Origin: Favolaschia claudopus
Lineage: Eukaryota; Basidiomycota; Agaricomycetes; Agaricales; Mycenaceae
NCBI GenBank assembly: GCA_037176885.1
Contig: JAWWNJ010000006.1
Coordinates: 248,001 to 312,000, forward strand
Direction: 5' to 3'
Length of the DNA: 64,000 nt
A program made the position numbers and the translations under genes. How positions within the stretch are numbered: position 1 is the first letter of the stretch; each line of letters opens with the position of its first letter. Positions 22,503 through 34,762 of the stretch are shown here, piece by piece. Under the pieces are notes generated by a model. It made no database searches and was not told the origin of the DNA. It was given only the letters and a program-made list of their open reading frames with translations.

Positions 22503-23655
22503 AGAACACAAAGAGCGAATTATGCAATCTGATCATCAATCGTGCAACGCGGTCACGTTTTTCACACGGTTTCGCGACGCGCGTTCACTTAGTAAGTACC
22601 GTCGTTTACGCGTGGTGCTGCAGGGTGCGTCAATTATCCTGGCATACCAATCGATCGAAGGTCTTTGTCAATAACTTCAGCTTGCGAAAAGAAAGATTTA
22701 CGAAAAGCTAATAAAAATTTGCTCTTGAAATTTGAAATTGAAATTTCCACCATTGAGCTAACTACTGCCAGTGCGAAACGCAGCGAAGCGGGATATGCTG
22801 GAAATTTACTTTGTCGCTCCCAAGGTTGTAGTGGGATTGACCAGAGAGTCATAAGTATCACTACTGTGCATTTTCTGAGCCAACATTCAAACCAACTTCC
22901 AGAGTCAACTAAGTAGTCTAAGCGCTGCTGAGATTGAGCTGGTTGAAACGAGTTGCGGTTAGAAAATGTTAGTTGTGGCCGTGGACTCGCCCATTGAAAG
23001 AGGCGCAACTAACGGCTGACTGAAACGAACATTCGAAATAAATGCGGCAAAATTCTGTCAAACAAGCACACACCGGCCACCCGGCAGAACTGGCCCGGTC
23101 ATGACGGAGTGACGTGTGACAATCCTCCTTGTCCTTTACCACCCGACTCGGACGTGTATTGCACACCAGGGCGAAGCGGAGGCTGAGCCTGTTTCTCCGA
23201 AGTATAAATCCGAGCAATGATTTATGGACTCCAGCCTGAGTCCCACTTTCTTCGCGTGCTCTGAGTGCTCAGCCCGGGCCGCCCAGTGATTTACTCACTT
23301 CCTTCCTTCCGTCCTCCGAGATGAAAAAACTGGCGGCTTCAAACCACGGAAGAGGATATGCGCCGTTCTTATTTCGTTGACTTGTTTTCCTTTGCCTCTG
23401 GTCACCAAATATTCTCCAGGCTACTTCTATTCAACAAATTCCATGAAAACATCGCTGCCATCACATTGTCCAACCTGAGCTACGGTCTGAATCACTCAAG
23501 ATATTCAATGCGGTCAAACCTACCCGTAGCGAAGTCGCCTCGCATATTCGATCGACACACCAGGCCTCGGTCAATTCTTGCCGGTGGCGAATGTACCTAG
23601 GTATAAAATCACACTCGTAAAACTTGGCACGAGGAAAACCCTCAGTTCAACGACT
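22503..23655. other. promoter region of peroxidase 1 with a dispersed repeat
   Basis: No gene was seen. Bases 22886-23075 are the second copy of the dispersed repeat described at 8577-8770. The end is the peroxidase promoter. Confidence 0.45.
23602..23608 (+). promoter_or_regulatory. TATA box of peroxidase 1
   Basis: TATAAAA lies 48 bp before the chosen start codon at 23656, a usual spacing for strongly expressed secreted-enzyme genes in basidiomycetes. The inverted paralog has TATAAAAG at a similar distance. Confidence 0.55.
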
Positions 23656-25900
23656 ATGGAGACGCACAGTTCTTCTATTTATCTTTCTTCTCTTCTTCTT
23701 CTTCTCTCTTCTCTGTCTCCTAGCGTCGACGCCTACACCTGGCCCTCTCCCCAACTCGATGCTCTGGAACAAGTGCGCTGGGAGCAAATTGGCCTCACCG
23801 CTTTCCTCCAGCCCTGCAATACCTTCAGCTTCGATCCTCAGCGTGCGCGTTCGGGGCGGTCGAATGCCGCGGATTGGATTCGCACCGTGAGTGGTCTGAA
23901 TCTGAGTCTCGTCTTGGCGGTTGTTAATCGGCGAGCTTCGGTTCGTTCGTTCGCGTATGCAGGCGTATCACGACATGGCAACGTTCAACATCGGCGACGG
24001 AACGGGAGGCTTGGATGGCTCTATCCGGTTCGAAGAGGAGCAGGCGCGCGCTGAGGTCAGTTTGATTCTGCATTTCTTTGCGATATCTCTGACATCCGGC
24101 CTCGTCAGAATGTCGGCGACGGGTTCAAGAACACGTTCTCGGCGATTGGGGGCACATCAAACCGATACGTTTCAAGTTCGTTACAAGTTCTCAAGTTCTT
24201 CTCTACCTGCCTACCGCTTGTCGCTAAATGTTACTCGCAGTTGCGGACGCCGTGGCCGTCGCGGCAGTTTTGTCGTTCAGCAACTGGTACGTAAATAGCA
24301 TGTCTGGTTCTCATTGAACACACAAGTGACGGTACCCGTGCAGTGGCGGACCTGAAATCCCCTTCCGCGGCGGACGCGTTGACGCGATAGAGCCCAACGC
24401 CCCAGGCGTTCCCGAACCACAAGACAGCCTGGATTCCCATATCTCTTCTTTTGCGCGACAAGGTTTCACGAAGGAAGAGATGATCGGTTTGGTTGCTTGC
24501 GGGTACGTGAAGTCCGGATCCATATATTCAACGCTGATCGAAACTTGGGATGCAGGCATTCCTTTGGTAGCGTCCAGCACGCCTCCTTCCCCAACATTGC
24601 ACCGGAAGTAGACGATCCCAACAACACTCGTTTGTTCCCGCTGCCACCTTGATTGAATTTTGGCCAATTAATCGCTCGTAGAATCCAATGCCCATTTCGA
24701 CACCACACCCGCCACGTTTGACAATAACATGTGCGTAGCCAAGCCAGAGTTCTCCTTGTACAAGGAGTAATAACTCCGTAGCGCCACGGAATATATGACT
24801 GGCACGACCGTCAACCCACTTGTCGTCGGCCTCAATGAGACAACGAATTCGGACAAGCGAATTTTTGGCAGCGACGGGAACGTTACCATGCGCTCGTGAG
24901 TTTTTTTGGTCTGATTCTCTCTTTCATTCGTATTGTTTTGTGCTAATGTCTCTCTATGACTATGATCGACTCAGATTCGCAGATTCACCCGAAGTCTTCG
25001 CCTCAACCTGCGCCCATCTCATGGCCAGAATGATTGACACGGTCCCTGCGGGAACCAAGCTAACGGAAGTGGTCACTCCGCTCCCTGTCAAGCCGTCCAA
25101 TCTCGACCTGCTCCTGGTAGGAGATAAGATTCAACTCGATGGTCAAGTCAGGGTATGTTTTTCTTTTTCAATCTCTCCTTCATTTCAAAATTTGCTCGCA
25201 TCCTAAATCTCATGTGTAGTTCTGGAACATGATAGAAGACTCTTCGCGTCGAGTTCGCCTGCTTTGGGACGACCACAATGGAAGCAACAGCGCCAGCAAC
25301 AACGCAACGCTCCGATTCAGCCGCGTGGGTACTTCAAGCGGCGGCCGCAACCGCTTCGCATTCTATAGCTTCAGCCCCGACACAGGGAGCACCGGACCAA
25401 CGATCATGGCTCTCGACGCCGTGGCGGGTATCACCAACATGCGTTTTGCGGTTGACAGCAAGATTGAGGATCAGGGAGGGCTGGGGTTCCCCGTTATGGA
25501 TGATATTATGTTCGCTTCGACCTCGTGCTATCGGGGTACAAGGACCAACGTCACGGGTGGGAGGATTGATATCGCGGTAAGTACAGACGACTTTCTTTTT
25601 CATTGTATCATCTCATCTGACATGGACAAGGTTCGCAACGACGCAAACCCAACCCGGATCTACCTCGAGCGTTCGGGTCGTGACAGCACTGGCCGACCGA
25701 CGATTCAGGAAATCGACGTCCCTATTCCAAAGATCACCGTCCCCTCTGGCTCGTCGGCGTATAGCATCTGGAGTTACGAGTTGCCGACGGATAGCGCCTC
25801 CATATTTGCTAGCTATAACATCGGTGCGGAGGTTGGTGGTGTGAAGAGCCCAAGATCGGGTTTTCGGCGCTCCATCGATCAGCTTGAAGCGTGCGTGTAG
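23656..25900 (+). CDS. secreted he peroxidase-superfamily enzyme with C-terminal extension (peroxidase 1; heme type)
   Basis: Probable extracellular heme peroxidase (plant/fungal superfamily), 545 residues in eleven exons: 23656-23886, 23963-24055, 24109-24175, 24241-24286, 24344-24502, 24556-24629, 24682-24730, 24782-24895, 24975-25152, 25220-25576, 25631-25900. The signal peptide covers about residues 1-26. Distal Arg76 and His80 sit in WIRTAYHDM, and the proximal His200 in LVACGHSFG. A helix resembling the class II pattern reads IADAVAVAAVLSFSNCGGP. After the roughly 300-residue core comes an extension of about 220 residues (starting FWNMIEDSSRRVRLLWDDHNG) that is not part of classical lignin peroxidases. 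No residue pattern known for Mn or Trp oxidation sites was assigned. It shares all intron positions with the inverted paralog 29839-32035. Substrate unknown. Confidence 0.86.
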
Positions 25901-26261
25901 GACTGATGGGATCGAGGGTTTATTGGGAGTTTTATTTGCACGCATAGAGCTTATGTTTTCCTTGTCATTCATTGATGATTTACTTTAGTTCCGCGATTTT
26001 ATGTCTAGTTTTCTCTGAGGACAGAAAATCATGGTTCGACTGTGAAGAGTGGAAGAAGGTGGAAGCCTGAGGATTGAGATGTTTGATAGACAACGCGACA
26101 CATCCTAGTCAAATCCTAAGTAGTTGGACTTGAAGAGCACATCGAGTTTGACGTGAGATGAAGGGGAGAAGAGAAGCAGAGTAGAGAGATCTTGGATCAC
26201 GGCGATCAATGATCCTAAGTGACTCTTCCTCTCCCTTCATGTTCGACTCGATTCAACCTTG
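25901..26261. other. intergenic between peroxidase 1 and the Zn2Cys6 gene
   Basis: 361 bp that must hold the terminator of the peroxidase and the promoter of the regulator. No clear element is recognised. Confidence 0.4.
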
Positions 26262-29200
26262 ATGTCGGACAACGAACAGCCTTCCAACTACAAGAAAAGA
26301 CGAGTGCAACGCGCCTGTGATGCTTGTAGACTGAAAAAGCGTAAGTTTCTTGTTCTTCCGTTTCTGTTGGCAATACATCGATTTTTCTTCAGGAGCATGT
26401 AAGTAACTGTCAATTTCCCCAAACACATTCGTACCATGGCTGCTTTCTAGGCGACGGATTGCGCATGTCCGAGAAAAAATGTACCCACTGCATCACCAAC
26501 GGACTTAGCTGTACCTTCGCCGGGGCTTTGGTAAAGAGAAAGTCCGACATGGAAGGACCTGCGGGTTATTCAGCAGCGTCCTTCAACAACTACGTCGAGG
26601 CACTCGAAACTCGTCTGGTAATCACAGAACAGCTGTTGGAAAAGGTTGATTTGATTCTCTTCTCACCCGACGATACCACTAATCCTCGTCCTATTAGGCG
26701 GCGCGACGGAAAAATATCAAAAATTCGCCCACTGAACTCACAGCCACCCAATGGAGCGCCAACTCGCCTATGGTGAAAGAACTACGAAGTGAACCGGTGC
26801 TCAACACGGCATCAGGATGGACGAGCCCGACCGTCGTCTTCGCTGCACTAAACATCCGCGGAATGAATGCTGCGCCGCCTGCTCCGCATGGGGACGATCT
26901 CGCACACATCGATCTGGTGGAGGACATCGGCCACCTGACTCTCGACCAAGTAGAGCATCGGTTTCAAGGGAAATCGAGCGATGCGATGCTTGTGAAGGCG
27001 GCGGTGAAGCTGCGAGAGGGTTACGAACAGAAGGATGTGCCTTGGACTGGACGGCGGCTGCATTATTGGACTTTCAATGCTGTAGGTCGTTTGTCATGTT
27101 TTATTTCGAATCGCTCATCGTTCGCCCAAGGTCAAGCATCGCGTTCCGCACATCGGCCCCCTCATCTTCCCCGAACAAGCCCTGTTATCCGACTTGATGA
27201 AGCTTTACTTCCTCCACCAGAATCTTTACTATCCAGTCCTCCACCGTCCCACCTTCGAGCGCTCTATCGCTGAAGACTTACACACGCGCGATGCCTCGTT
27301 CGGCTCAGTAGTTCTCCTCGTCTGCGCTATCGCATCCCGCTACTCCGACAATGCGGGACTGGATCCGCCCGACGGAGAACCTCTCAGACGCGGGTGGCGC
27401 TTCTTCGACCAGGTTCCATTCGGGCTGGACCACATATTCGAGAAGATGTCGATATATCATATACAAACATACTGCGTGCGTTGCTCTTTGCTCTCAACGA
27501 TTGTAGTTAAGATGGTGTTACAGCTCGCAGCAGCCTTCCTCGAACACTCCCTCCCTGCCGCGTGCTGGACCCTCATCGGCATCGGTCTGCGCATCGCACA
27601 GGACGTCGGCGCACATCGGCACAGGGACGGCCCGCCCACGCTGGAGACGCAGCTCTGGAAACGCGCATTCTGGGTGTTGGTGACGTATGACCGGCAAGTC
27701 AGCATGGCTCTCGGGAGGGCCTGTGCGACTCAAGCTGAGGAGTATGTCTGAGTCCGCTTCGTTTGGTGATTTGCAGCCCGCTGATGTTGCTTAATACTCA
27801 TCAGTGTTGACGTGGACTTCCCCATCGAATGCGACGACGAATTTTTCGAAAACGATGATCCGGCCCTTCGGTTTGTTCAGCCAAAAGGAAAAGCGAGCTT
27901 GATGGCGTTCTTCGTTCGTTATGCGCGCTTGAGCAATATATTGGGGTTTAGTTTGAAGATGCTGGTATGTTCATTTACTCATTTCATTCACTCTGTCTTG
28001 CTTTCAAATTGATTGACTTAGTATTTTTTTAGTACTCGCTCAACAAAACAAAACAACTTCACTCGTATAACCATCCAGGATGGGAGGAAGATCTCGTAGC
28101 AGAGATTGATTCAGCGTTGAATGCCTGGGTGGACGATATCCCCTCTCACCTCCGCTGGGATCCTACACGCAGGACGAACACTACTGCCGACAACAATAAT
28201 ACTTCCGGCTTTTTTTTCGACCAATCCGTGCTGCTCTATTGCAGCTACTATCTGGTGCAAATGACGATTCATCGTCAGTTCATACCGATGATACGCAAGG
28301 GGCGGCCCACGGTCCGTTTGTCATTTCTCACTCTCCTTTCGAGTCATTCGTCCAATGACGATATACTAACGAGGACAAGCACAGACCCTGCCTTCCGTTG
28401 CAATATGTACAAACGCGGCCCGTTCATGCAGCCACTTTGCAGATATTTCTCGTCAGCGGAAAGGGGAGGTTCCAATTCCCGCACTCATTGTCAGTGGTAT
28501 AAGTTCCAAGTAACCGTCGATCACTCGTGTTGATGATATGATACAATAGGGTGCGGTATCCACGAGCGGTATCATACTGCTTTTGAATGTCTGGGATGGT
28601 GAGCGTACGGGGTTGCCGCCGCATCTGAATACTTCGATCACTGAGGTCCAGAAGTGCATGAATACCCTGAGGGCGTGTGAGAAAATGTGCGTAACTTTCG
28701 CTTTCGTATTCCCTTTGCTTCGTTTCGCTCGTGTTTCGTTGAGCCACTGACGGATCATTTGTAGGTGGCAGAATGCGGCTCTGTTCTAGTACGTTGGAGC
28801 TCGTGGAACCGCAAACCATATCTGACGAGTCATTGGCTTGCTCTAGTGATATTCTGCATGGCCTCTCTGCGATCAAGCAGGGCCCATTGTCTACTAGACC
28901 TCACACTTCGTCTTCGTCGTCGTCCGTGGACCCCGACACTACCACTCAGGCTCAGACCACTACCAGCAGCAAACGCCCCCGAGAAGAGTCACTCGCAGAA
29001 CGACATCCTCCTCCCCGTCTACCTGCGTCGGCCGTATTATATCCACCTCACAACGGGAATATCTATCTTCCCATATCTTCCCAACCCAATCCATCCTCCT
29101 TTCCGCCGACCTACACCGCCGAGCTAGGAAAATATCCCGCACTCCACCACGGTTCGAGTCACTCCGCCCCTCACAGCGTAGATCCTTCGACGATGGGGCC

Positions 29201-29611
29201 CATCGCGAGCAATAGCACCTGGTACCCAACTCAATCTGCGTCACCTTTCGGTGCGCCGGAGTTTATGGCTAACGGGCTTACCAACAACAACGTCGCCACT
29301 AATCACAAGAATGACCTCCGTTACGAGGCGCAGGTATTCCCCTCTCCAGTTGGATACGAGTTACCTCCGGGTCAGAGTGTCCCAGTGTTCAATGGCCATG
29401 GGAGGGATGGAGGATTGGATGTAGGGGAGATTGGCAATGAGGTCATGGCGATGTGGGCGAATGGGCCGGCGAATTTTGAGTCAGTTTTATTTGTGATTTT
29501 CGGTGAAGTTTTACTGAGTGTTCACGTCGCAGGGTGAATGACTGGGAAGTGTACTTGAACGTGATGAACGAGTTGAGCCATGGGCTTGACGCGCCGGCGG
29601 CGATGTTATGA
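26262..29611 (+). CDS. Zn2Cys6 fungal-specific transcription factor
   Basis: Nuclear activator or repressor of 880 residues. Thirteen exons: 26262-26340, 26393-26398, 26451-26644, 26698-27081, 27131-27475, 27524-27741, 27805-27964, 28033-28311, 28385-28489, 28550-28686, 28765-28788, 28847-29479, 29533-29611. The binuclear cluster is Cys19, 22, 29, 39, 42, 49 (C-x2-C-x6-C-x9-C-x2-C-x6-C); its middle is encoded by a 6-nt exon. A short coiled-coil-like stretch (VEALETRLVITEQLLEK) follows. The fungal_trans middle homology region runs from about LMKLYFLHQNLYYPVLHRPTF through WTLIGIGLRIAQDVGAHRH to VDVDFPIECDDEFF. The C-terminal 200 residues are Ser/Pro-rich and end WEVYLNVMNELSHGL. It sits between two inverted peroxidase paralogs and runs convergently into the second one. 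Confidence 0.87.
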
Positions 29612-29838
29612 TATTCAGTTTACTTTAGCTTACATATAAGTCGCAGCACTTCAGCGAAGGAAGATGAAGAAATATCATATCGAAATATCTCAGACCCAAG
29701 CTCCTACCCTCGAGTTCCAAAACTATGCATCAAATTGTGCTACTAAACTAATGAAGGATCAACGAACGACAACGAATTCAAAACCGTAACTGTCCAAATA
29801 ATAGCCTCAATAAACTTTCGAAACCCTCCAACCCAGCC

Positions 29839-32035
29839 CTACGCGCACGCCTCAAACTGATCCACTGAGCGCTGGAAGTACGTCCTTGGGCTCTTCACCC
29901 CGTTCACCTCCGCACCAATATTATAGCCGGCAATTATGGACAGTCTATCGGTCGGCAACTGGTAACTCCAGATGCTGTACGCTGAAGAGCCAGAAGGGAC
30001 GGTGGTCTTGGGGACGGGGACGTCGATTTCTTGAAGAGTTGGCCGGCTGGTGTTATCGCGGCCTTGACGCTCGAGGTAGATGCGAGTTGGATTTACCCCG
30101 TTGCGAACCTTGTCAGTGTCAATGATTGAACGAAGACACGAAGAATGGTGTTCTGTACTCACAGCAATGTCAATCCTCCCACCGGTCGGGTCCCTGCTTG
30201 TACCTGTATAGCATGACGAGGAAGAGAACATGATATCGTCCTTCATAGGGAACCCAAGGCCTCCCTGGTCCTCGATCTTATTGTTCACAGCGAAACGCAT
30301 GTTGGTGATACCCGCCGCGGCGTCGAGACCTATGAACGTCTGCCCTGTGCCATCCGTGTCGGGGCTGAAGGTGTAAAATGCGAATTTGTTGCGCCCACCG
30401 CTTGACGTCTCGGCACGGCTGAATCGGAGGGTTGAGTTGTTATTGGCGTTGTTGCTTCCGTTGTGGTCGTCCCAGAGCAGGCGGACTTGGCGGGTGGAGT
30501 CCTCAGTCATATTCCAGAACTATATATTCGATATAGGAATTAAGCAAATCAAGAAAAAGGAAGAGGAAGTCGACGGCAACGCACTCTGACTTGGCCATTC
30601 ATTTGAATTTTATCTCCAACCAGGAGGAGGTCGAGGTTCGAGGGCTTCACAGGGAGCCAAGTGACGACTTCCGTTAGTTTGCTACTCGGGTTCACCGTGT
30701 CGATCATCCTTGCCATGAGATCGGCACAAGTCGAGGCGAAGGTCTCTGGTGAGTCTGCGAATCTGGGTCACAGAAATGAAAAGTCTTGAATACCCAGTAC
30801 ATAATAATAAACTCACGAGCGCATGGTAACGTTTCCGTCGCTTCCGAAAATCCGCTTGTCCGAGTTCGTTGTGTCGTTAAGACCAACGACGAGGGGGTTG
30901 ACTGTCGTGCCAGAAATGTATTCGGTAGCGCTGAAAAAAAAATATATTTAGCATAACGTCAAAGCTTGAACCGGACTACGCACATCTTGTTGTCGAACGT
31001 AACCGGGGTGGTGTCGAAGTGAGCATTGGACTCTGGGACAACGGTCAGAAATGAATTCAGTGAAGAATACGAAGGCACTGACGAGTATTGTTGGGATCGT
31101 CCACCTCCGGTGCGATGTCGGGGAAGGAATCATGTTGCACGCTGCCGAAGGAGTGTCTGCATGCAACGAATGAACTTTTGAATTTTACCTGAGAATTCGA
31201 ACAAAATTCGGACGCACCCACAAGCAACCAAACCAATCATCTCTTCTTTTGTGAACCCTTGCCGGGCGAAGGAGTCGATGTGTGAGTCCAAGCTGTCTTG
31301 CGGCTCGGGAACACCGGGAGCGTTGGGTGCCGTCGCATCGACACGTCCGCCGCGGAAGGGGATTTCTGGTCCACCACTGCGGGACGAGTCCTCGTTTTTG
31401 GAAACATGCAATGATGAAGCGACATTGCACATACCAGGCACTGAATGATAAGACTGCCGCCACGGCAACTGAGTCCGCAACTGCGATTGTTTAACGAGAA
31501 GCATTAAATTGAGCGAAGAGTGACGAACTGGTGACATATCGGTTGGATGTCGCACTAATCGCCAAGAATGTGTTTTTGAAGCCGTCGCCAACATTCTAGA
31601 GGCAAATAAAACGAGTTGGAAGTTTACACTCAGGGAAATCAGCCGAGCTTGCTTGCCTCAGACCGCGCCTGTTCCTCTTCGAACCGGATAGACCCATCCA
31701 AACCTCCCGTTCCGTCGGCGATGTTAAATGTTGCCATGTCGTGATACGCCTGGACACGCGAACCAATCGAAATCAGTCGATTTGCGATCGGCAAGAACAG
31801 ATGACTTGGCACTCACGGTGCGAATCCAATCCGCCGCATTCGACCGCCCCGACCGCGCTCCACCGCCATTGGGATCGAAACTGAAGGTGTCGCAAGGGTC
31901 AAGGAAAGCCGTCAGGCCTGTTTGTTCCCAGCGGAGTTGCTCTAGGGCATCCAGTTGCGGCGAGGGCCATGTGTAGGCGTAGACGCTAGCCAAAGAAGAG
32001 AGAAGAAAAGGAAGAGAAAGGCTGCGCGTCGCCAT
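29839..32035 (-). CDS. secreted heme peroxidase with C-terminal extension (peroxidase 2)
   Basis: Paralog of the gene at 23656, 541 residues. Exons (minus strand): 32035-31817, 31749-31657, 31595-31529, 31480-31435, 31376-31218, 31156-31083, 31032-30984, 30930-30817, 30762-30585, 30519-30163, 30108-29839. A signal peptide (MATRSLSLPFLLSSLASVYA) precedes the shared YTWPSPQLDALEQ start. Distal Arg72 and His76 lie in WIRTAYHDM, and the proximal His196 in LVACGHSFG. All ten intron positions and phases agree with the paralog, and nine of the eleven exons have equal length or differ only in the first. Intron 2 begins with GC (GAG, then GCAAGC) in place of GT. An upstream in-frame Met at 32044 would add three residues. 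The substrate is unknown; lignocellulose or phenol oxidation is a guess from the family. Confidence 0.86.
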
Positions 32036-32074
32036 GATCGTCAAACTGAGGATCTTCGTGTCAAGTGAGTAGCT

Positions 32075-32082
32075 CTTTTATA
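32075..32082 (-). promoter_or_regulatory. TATA box of peroxidase 2
   Basis: TATAAAAG on the minus strand, about 40 bp before the start codon at 32035. Confidence 0.55.
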
Positions 32083-33505
32083 GATACCCTCGCCACCGGC
32101 AAGAATTGACCGGGGCTTGGTAAGTATGCGTGTTGCGGCTCTCGTATACGGACGGGGTTTCACGACGGCTAGAAGGGGCCGGAGGGATATTCAAGCTGGG
32201 CTGGGTGAAGTCCGAGTCAGATTTACGACTCGTCGTGAACAAGCTTCATGGTTGAACGCCGTGAAGTCGAGTCGTGGTAACAGTGAGCAGGACAGAACCC
32301 TCGAGTGTAGCTGGCTATCTGCAATTAAGGCGATAATAAATGTGGAACGGGTCTTCTTCCGTGTTTGACGACACTTAGCGACACTTGCTGCGGAAGGCAG
32401 GAAGGAAGTGCATGCAGATCATCGAAAACGGCACGAACTCGGGCTCGGCCAATCTTCCCCAAACGTCGTAGACCCGAGCTGGCTGACTTTGCAAGGTCAT
32501 TCGTATTTGAAGATTGTCTGTAACTTTCACGAGCCAGGCTTGGTGGTGGCACACTGGTGAGTGGCGAGTGAGCGAAGCAAAGAGCGTCGTCACGCGTGAC
32601 TACATCATGTGGCAACGTGTAACGCAGAGTCACTCACTGACTGATGCTTCATCAGAATCATCTCTTCCCAAACCATGTACTGACGTCCTCATTCCCTTGC
32701 ACTTGAAGCTGCCAGACAGCATTCTCGTTACAATGCCTGCCTTGGCGACTGCTTCTCAAACTTTGACGACGCTCGGCGAGTCGCGCTGGCGCTCTTTTCG
32801 GTGGCTTCTTGGCGGCGGCGCCGCTCGGTCAACTCGTACGCGCTATTAACACCGACACGTCGGCTTCGAACCAACTCTATGGAAGAACAGAGTGCCGCAG
32901 CTTCAGATCGATCTTTTGTCGCCCCGCTTCCTCAGAATCGAGGGAACCTATGATATCTTGTTCATGCTGTACATGTACAGCCAAGCCCGAGCATCCCGTA
33001 TACCCGCTCTCTATACTGCTGCCTGCCAGCGCCGCTGGATTTCGGCTATGGTCACCATCGTCAACATCTTTCGGTCTCAATAAACGGCCAAACCCAGACA
33101 GGCTCTCACGGATAATCAGCGCAATTGAGCAACGTCCAATCCACACTCTCCACGCAATGCATGGCATTGGCAATGCCTAATGATACGTCAAGGCACTGCC
33201 CTCACTTGTTCTTCTCTGCTTGGTGGAATAAATAGCTTCACGGACATGCATCACGACAATCTCGATAGATTATGATATTGATGCAAATACCGAGCTTCTT
33301 CTTTGAATTTGATTCCGTCGCTGTCGTCGGCTCTCATTTTCTTGTTTTTTTCACCCGCAGGCGAGGCACTGGCACAGTATAAGATGCTGTACCTCTGGCA
33401 TTTCGCGCTCTTCCCTCCCGTCCACTTGCCGGGAAAGTGGTGGGTGTTTCAGTAAGACGGTCTAGCGGGAATGTCACTGACTTAGACTGTGCGCATATTT
33501 AGGCG
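32083..33505. other. intergenic, no gene supported
   Basis: Divergent promoter space between peroxidase 2 and the second PPxY membrane protein. Coding-like text at 32,690-33,080 changes frame and shows no domain. A TATA-like GTATAAGATG lies near 33,377. Confidence 0.4.
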
Positions 33506-34762
33506 ATGATATCTTTCCTTCAAGCCACCATCGCAGGGCTGGTCTCAATTTTTATCTTCTTTCCCGGTGCGTGAGTCTTGATGCGCCTTGCGATGCCCCA
33601 TGTTCTAATCCGAGAATCTGGCTGTAGCCAGTTGTCTTTCCGCACCAGTCCCTGTTCAAACCGCTGTGACTCTATGGCAGTTCAATCGAGGAAGACTGCT
33701 AGGGGCCCAGGTTACCCTTCCACTGGAGCCGCTGGGAACTCTCGCTGACGGATCAGCCACTACCTATCTTTACCAAGCCCTCAACCCAAACTTCATCACA
33801 ACAACCAACTCATTCGGATTTACAACACAAACAAGCCTGATACCCAGTGGGTTATTTCTCGTGCTAAGAATACGATTCTCCGTCAACTGAATCTTTGATT
33901 TCTTATCTTTTAGCTCCTCGCACAGTCATAGCCTCTGCTTCGGGATGGTTCGAGTCATTCGGACCTGGCTCTGGCATATCCTGTGGTCTTGTTAATTCAA
34001 CCTTCGGAGAATGCTTCGACCTGTCCAACGGCACAGCGAAGGCAGCCAACTCAGGGAAACCGATTGCTGAAGTGATTGCGATCGCGAGTCCGACACCAAC
34101 TTCTACCACTCCCGAACCAGTCCCGAGTTCTTCAGCACCGACGACGTCTGTGGGGCTTGAAATAGCGCGTAAGTTGAACAGTCACATCGAGAGCAATCAT
34201 ATTTGATTCAAGATACCATTTTACAGCTCCCACAGCATCTCCGTCGTTGACTCCCAGCCACTCCTCGAGAGGAGCTATCGCGGGAGGGATTATAGCAACT
34301 TTCTTAGTTGTGTTTCTCGGTATCGCCGCGTGCCTGCTCCTTCGACGTCGCCGGCTTCAGCAGCAACGGTACCAAGACGAATTTGCTGCCCGGGGATACA
34401 ATCACACTCCCACTTCTCCTGACCAACCCAGGTCCAGCGAACCACTTGCAGCATTCGAAACCTTTTCAGCTGGGCCAAGACTAGAAAAACCGCAAATTGC
34501 GGCTCGGGGCCACCGGAGGGATGAGTCCAGTGGGGGTAGTAGCAGTACCAGTGGCAGTAGTCAATCTTCCTCCAGCCCCTCAGCTGCGCATTCGCCACAG
34601 CCTTCCCATTCATCGGCTCATATTCCGACGGAGGAATTGGTTCGGATATTGGCTGAGAGGATGCAGAGTGCAGATATTAGTGGCCGTTCCGCTGCAGCTG
34701 CCGCAGGACACGATGTGGCACCTCCGGCGTATCCTACCACGCCGCGGTTTCGTGGCAATTAG
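33506..34762 (+). CDS. single-pass membrane protein with PPxY tail (paralog 2 of 2)
   Basis: Type I membrane protein of 356 residues. Exons are 33506-33566, 33628-33846, 33914-34168 and 34227-34762; the first two have the same length as in the paralog at 18591. A signal peptide ends near ASCLSAPVPVQ. The ectodomain (VTLWQFNRGRLLGAQ, PRTVIASASGWFESFG, SCGLVNSTFGECFD) holds two Cys shared with the paralog. A Thr/Ser/Pro stalk, one membrane helix (GAIAGGIIATFLVVFLGIAA) and RRRRL follow. The tail is Ser-rich, with a short helix-like element (TEELVRILAERMQ) and a PPAY motif near the C-terminus, a candidate Rsp5 WW-domain ligand. No known domain is recognised. Position outside the peroxidase pair mirrors that of the paralog. 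Confidence 0.83.

Noticed and set aside
22051..22539. 162-codon frame across the tandem repeat, minus strand
   Set aside because: It reads through both 310-bp units and repeats the same peptide; the matching text in copy A is also non-coding. It is a repeat artefact.
28773..29537. separate 254-codon gene starting at 28773
   Set aside because: Its main part is the C-terminal exon of the Zn2Cys6 factor; using the GTACGT donor at 28789 and the CTCTAG acceptor restores a continuous protein.
32690..33080. F-box or transporter fragment
   Set aside because: Single phrases such as LPDSILVT look familiar, but the frame breaks quickly and no further family landmarks follow.
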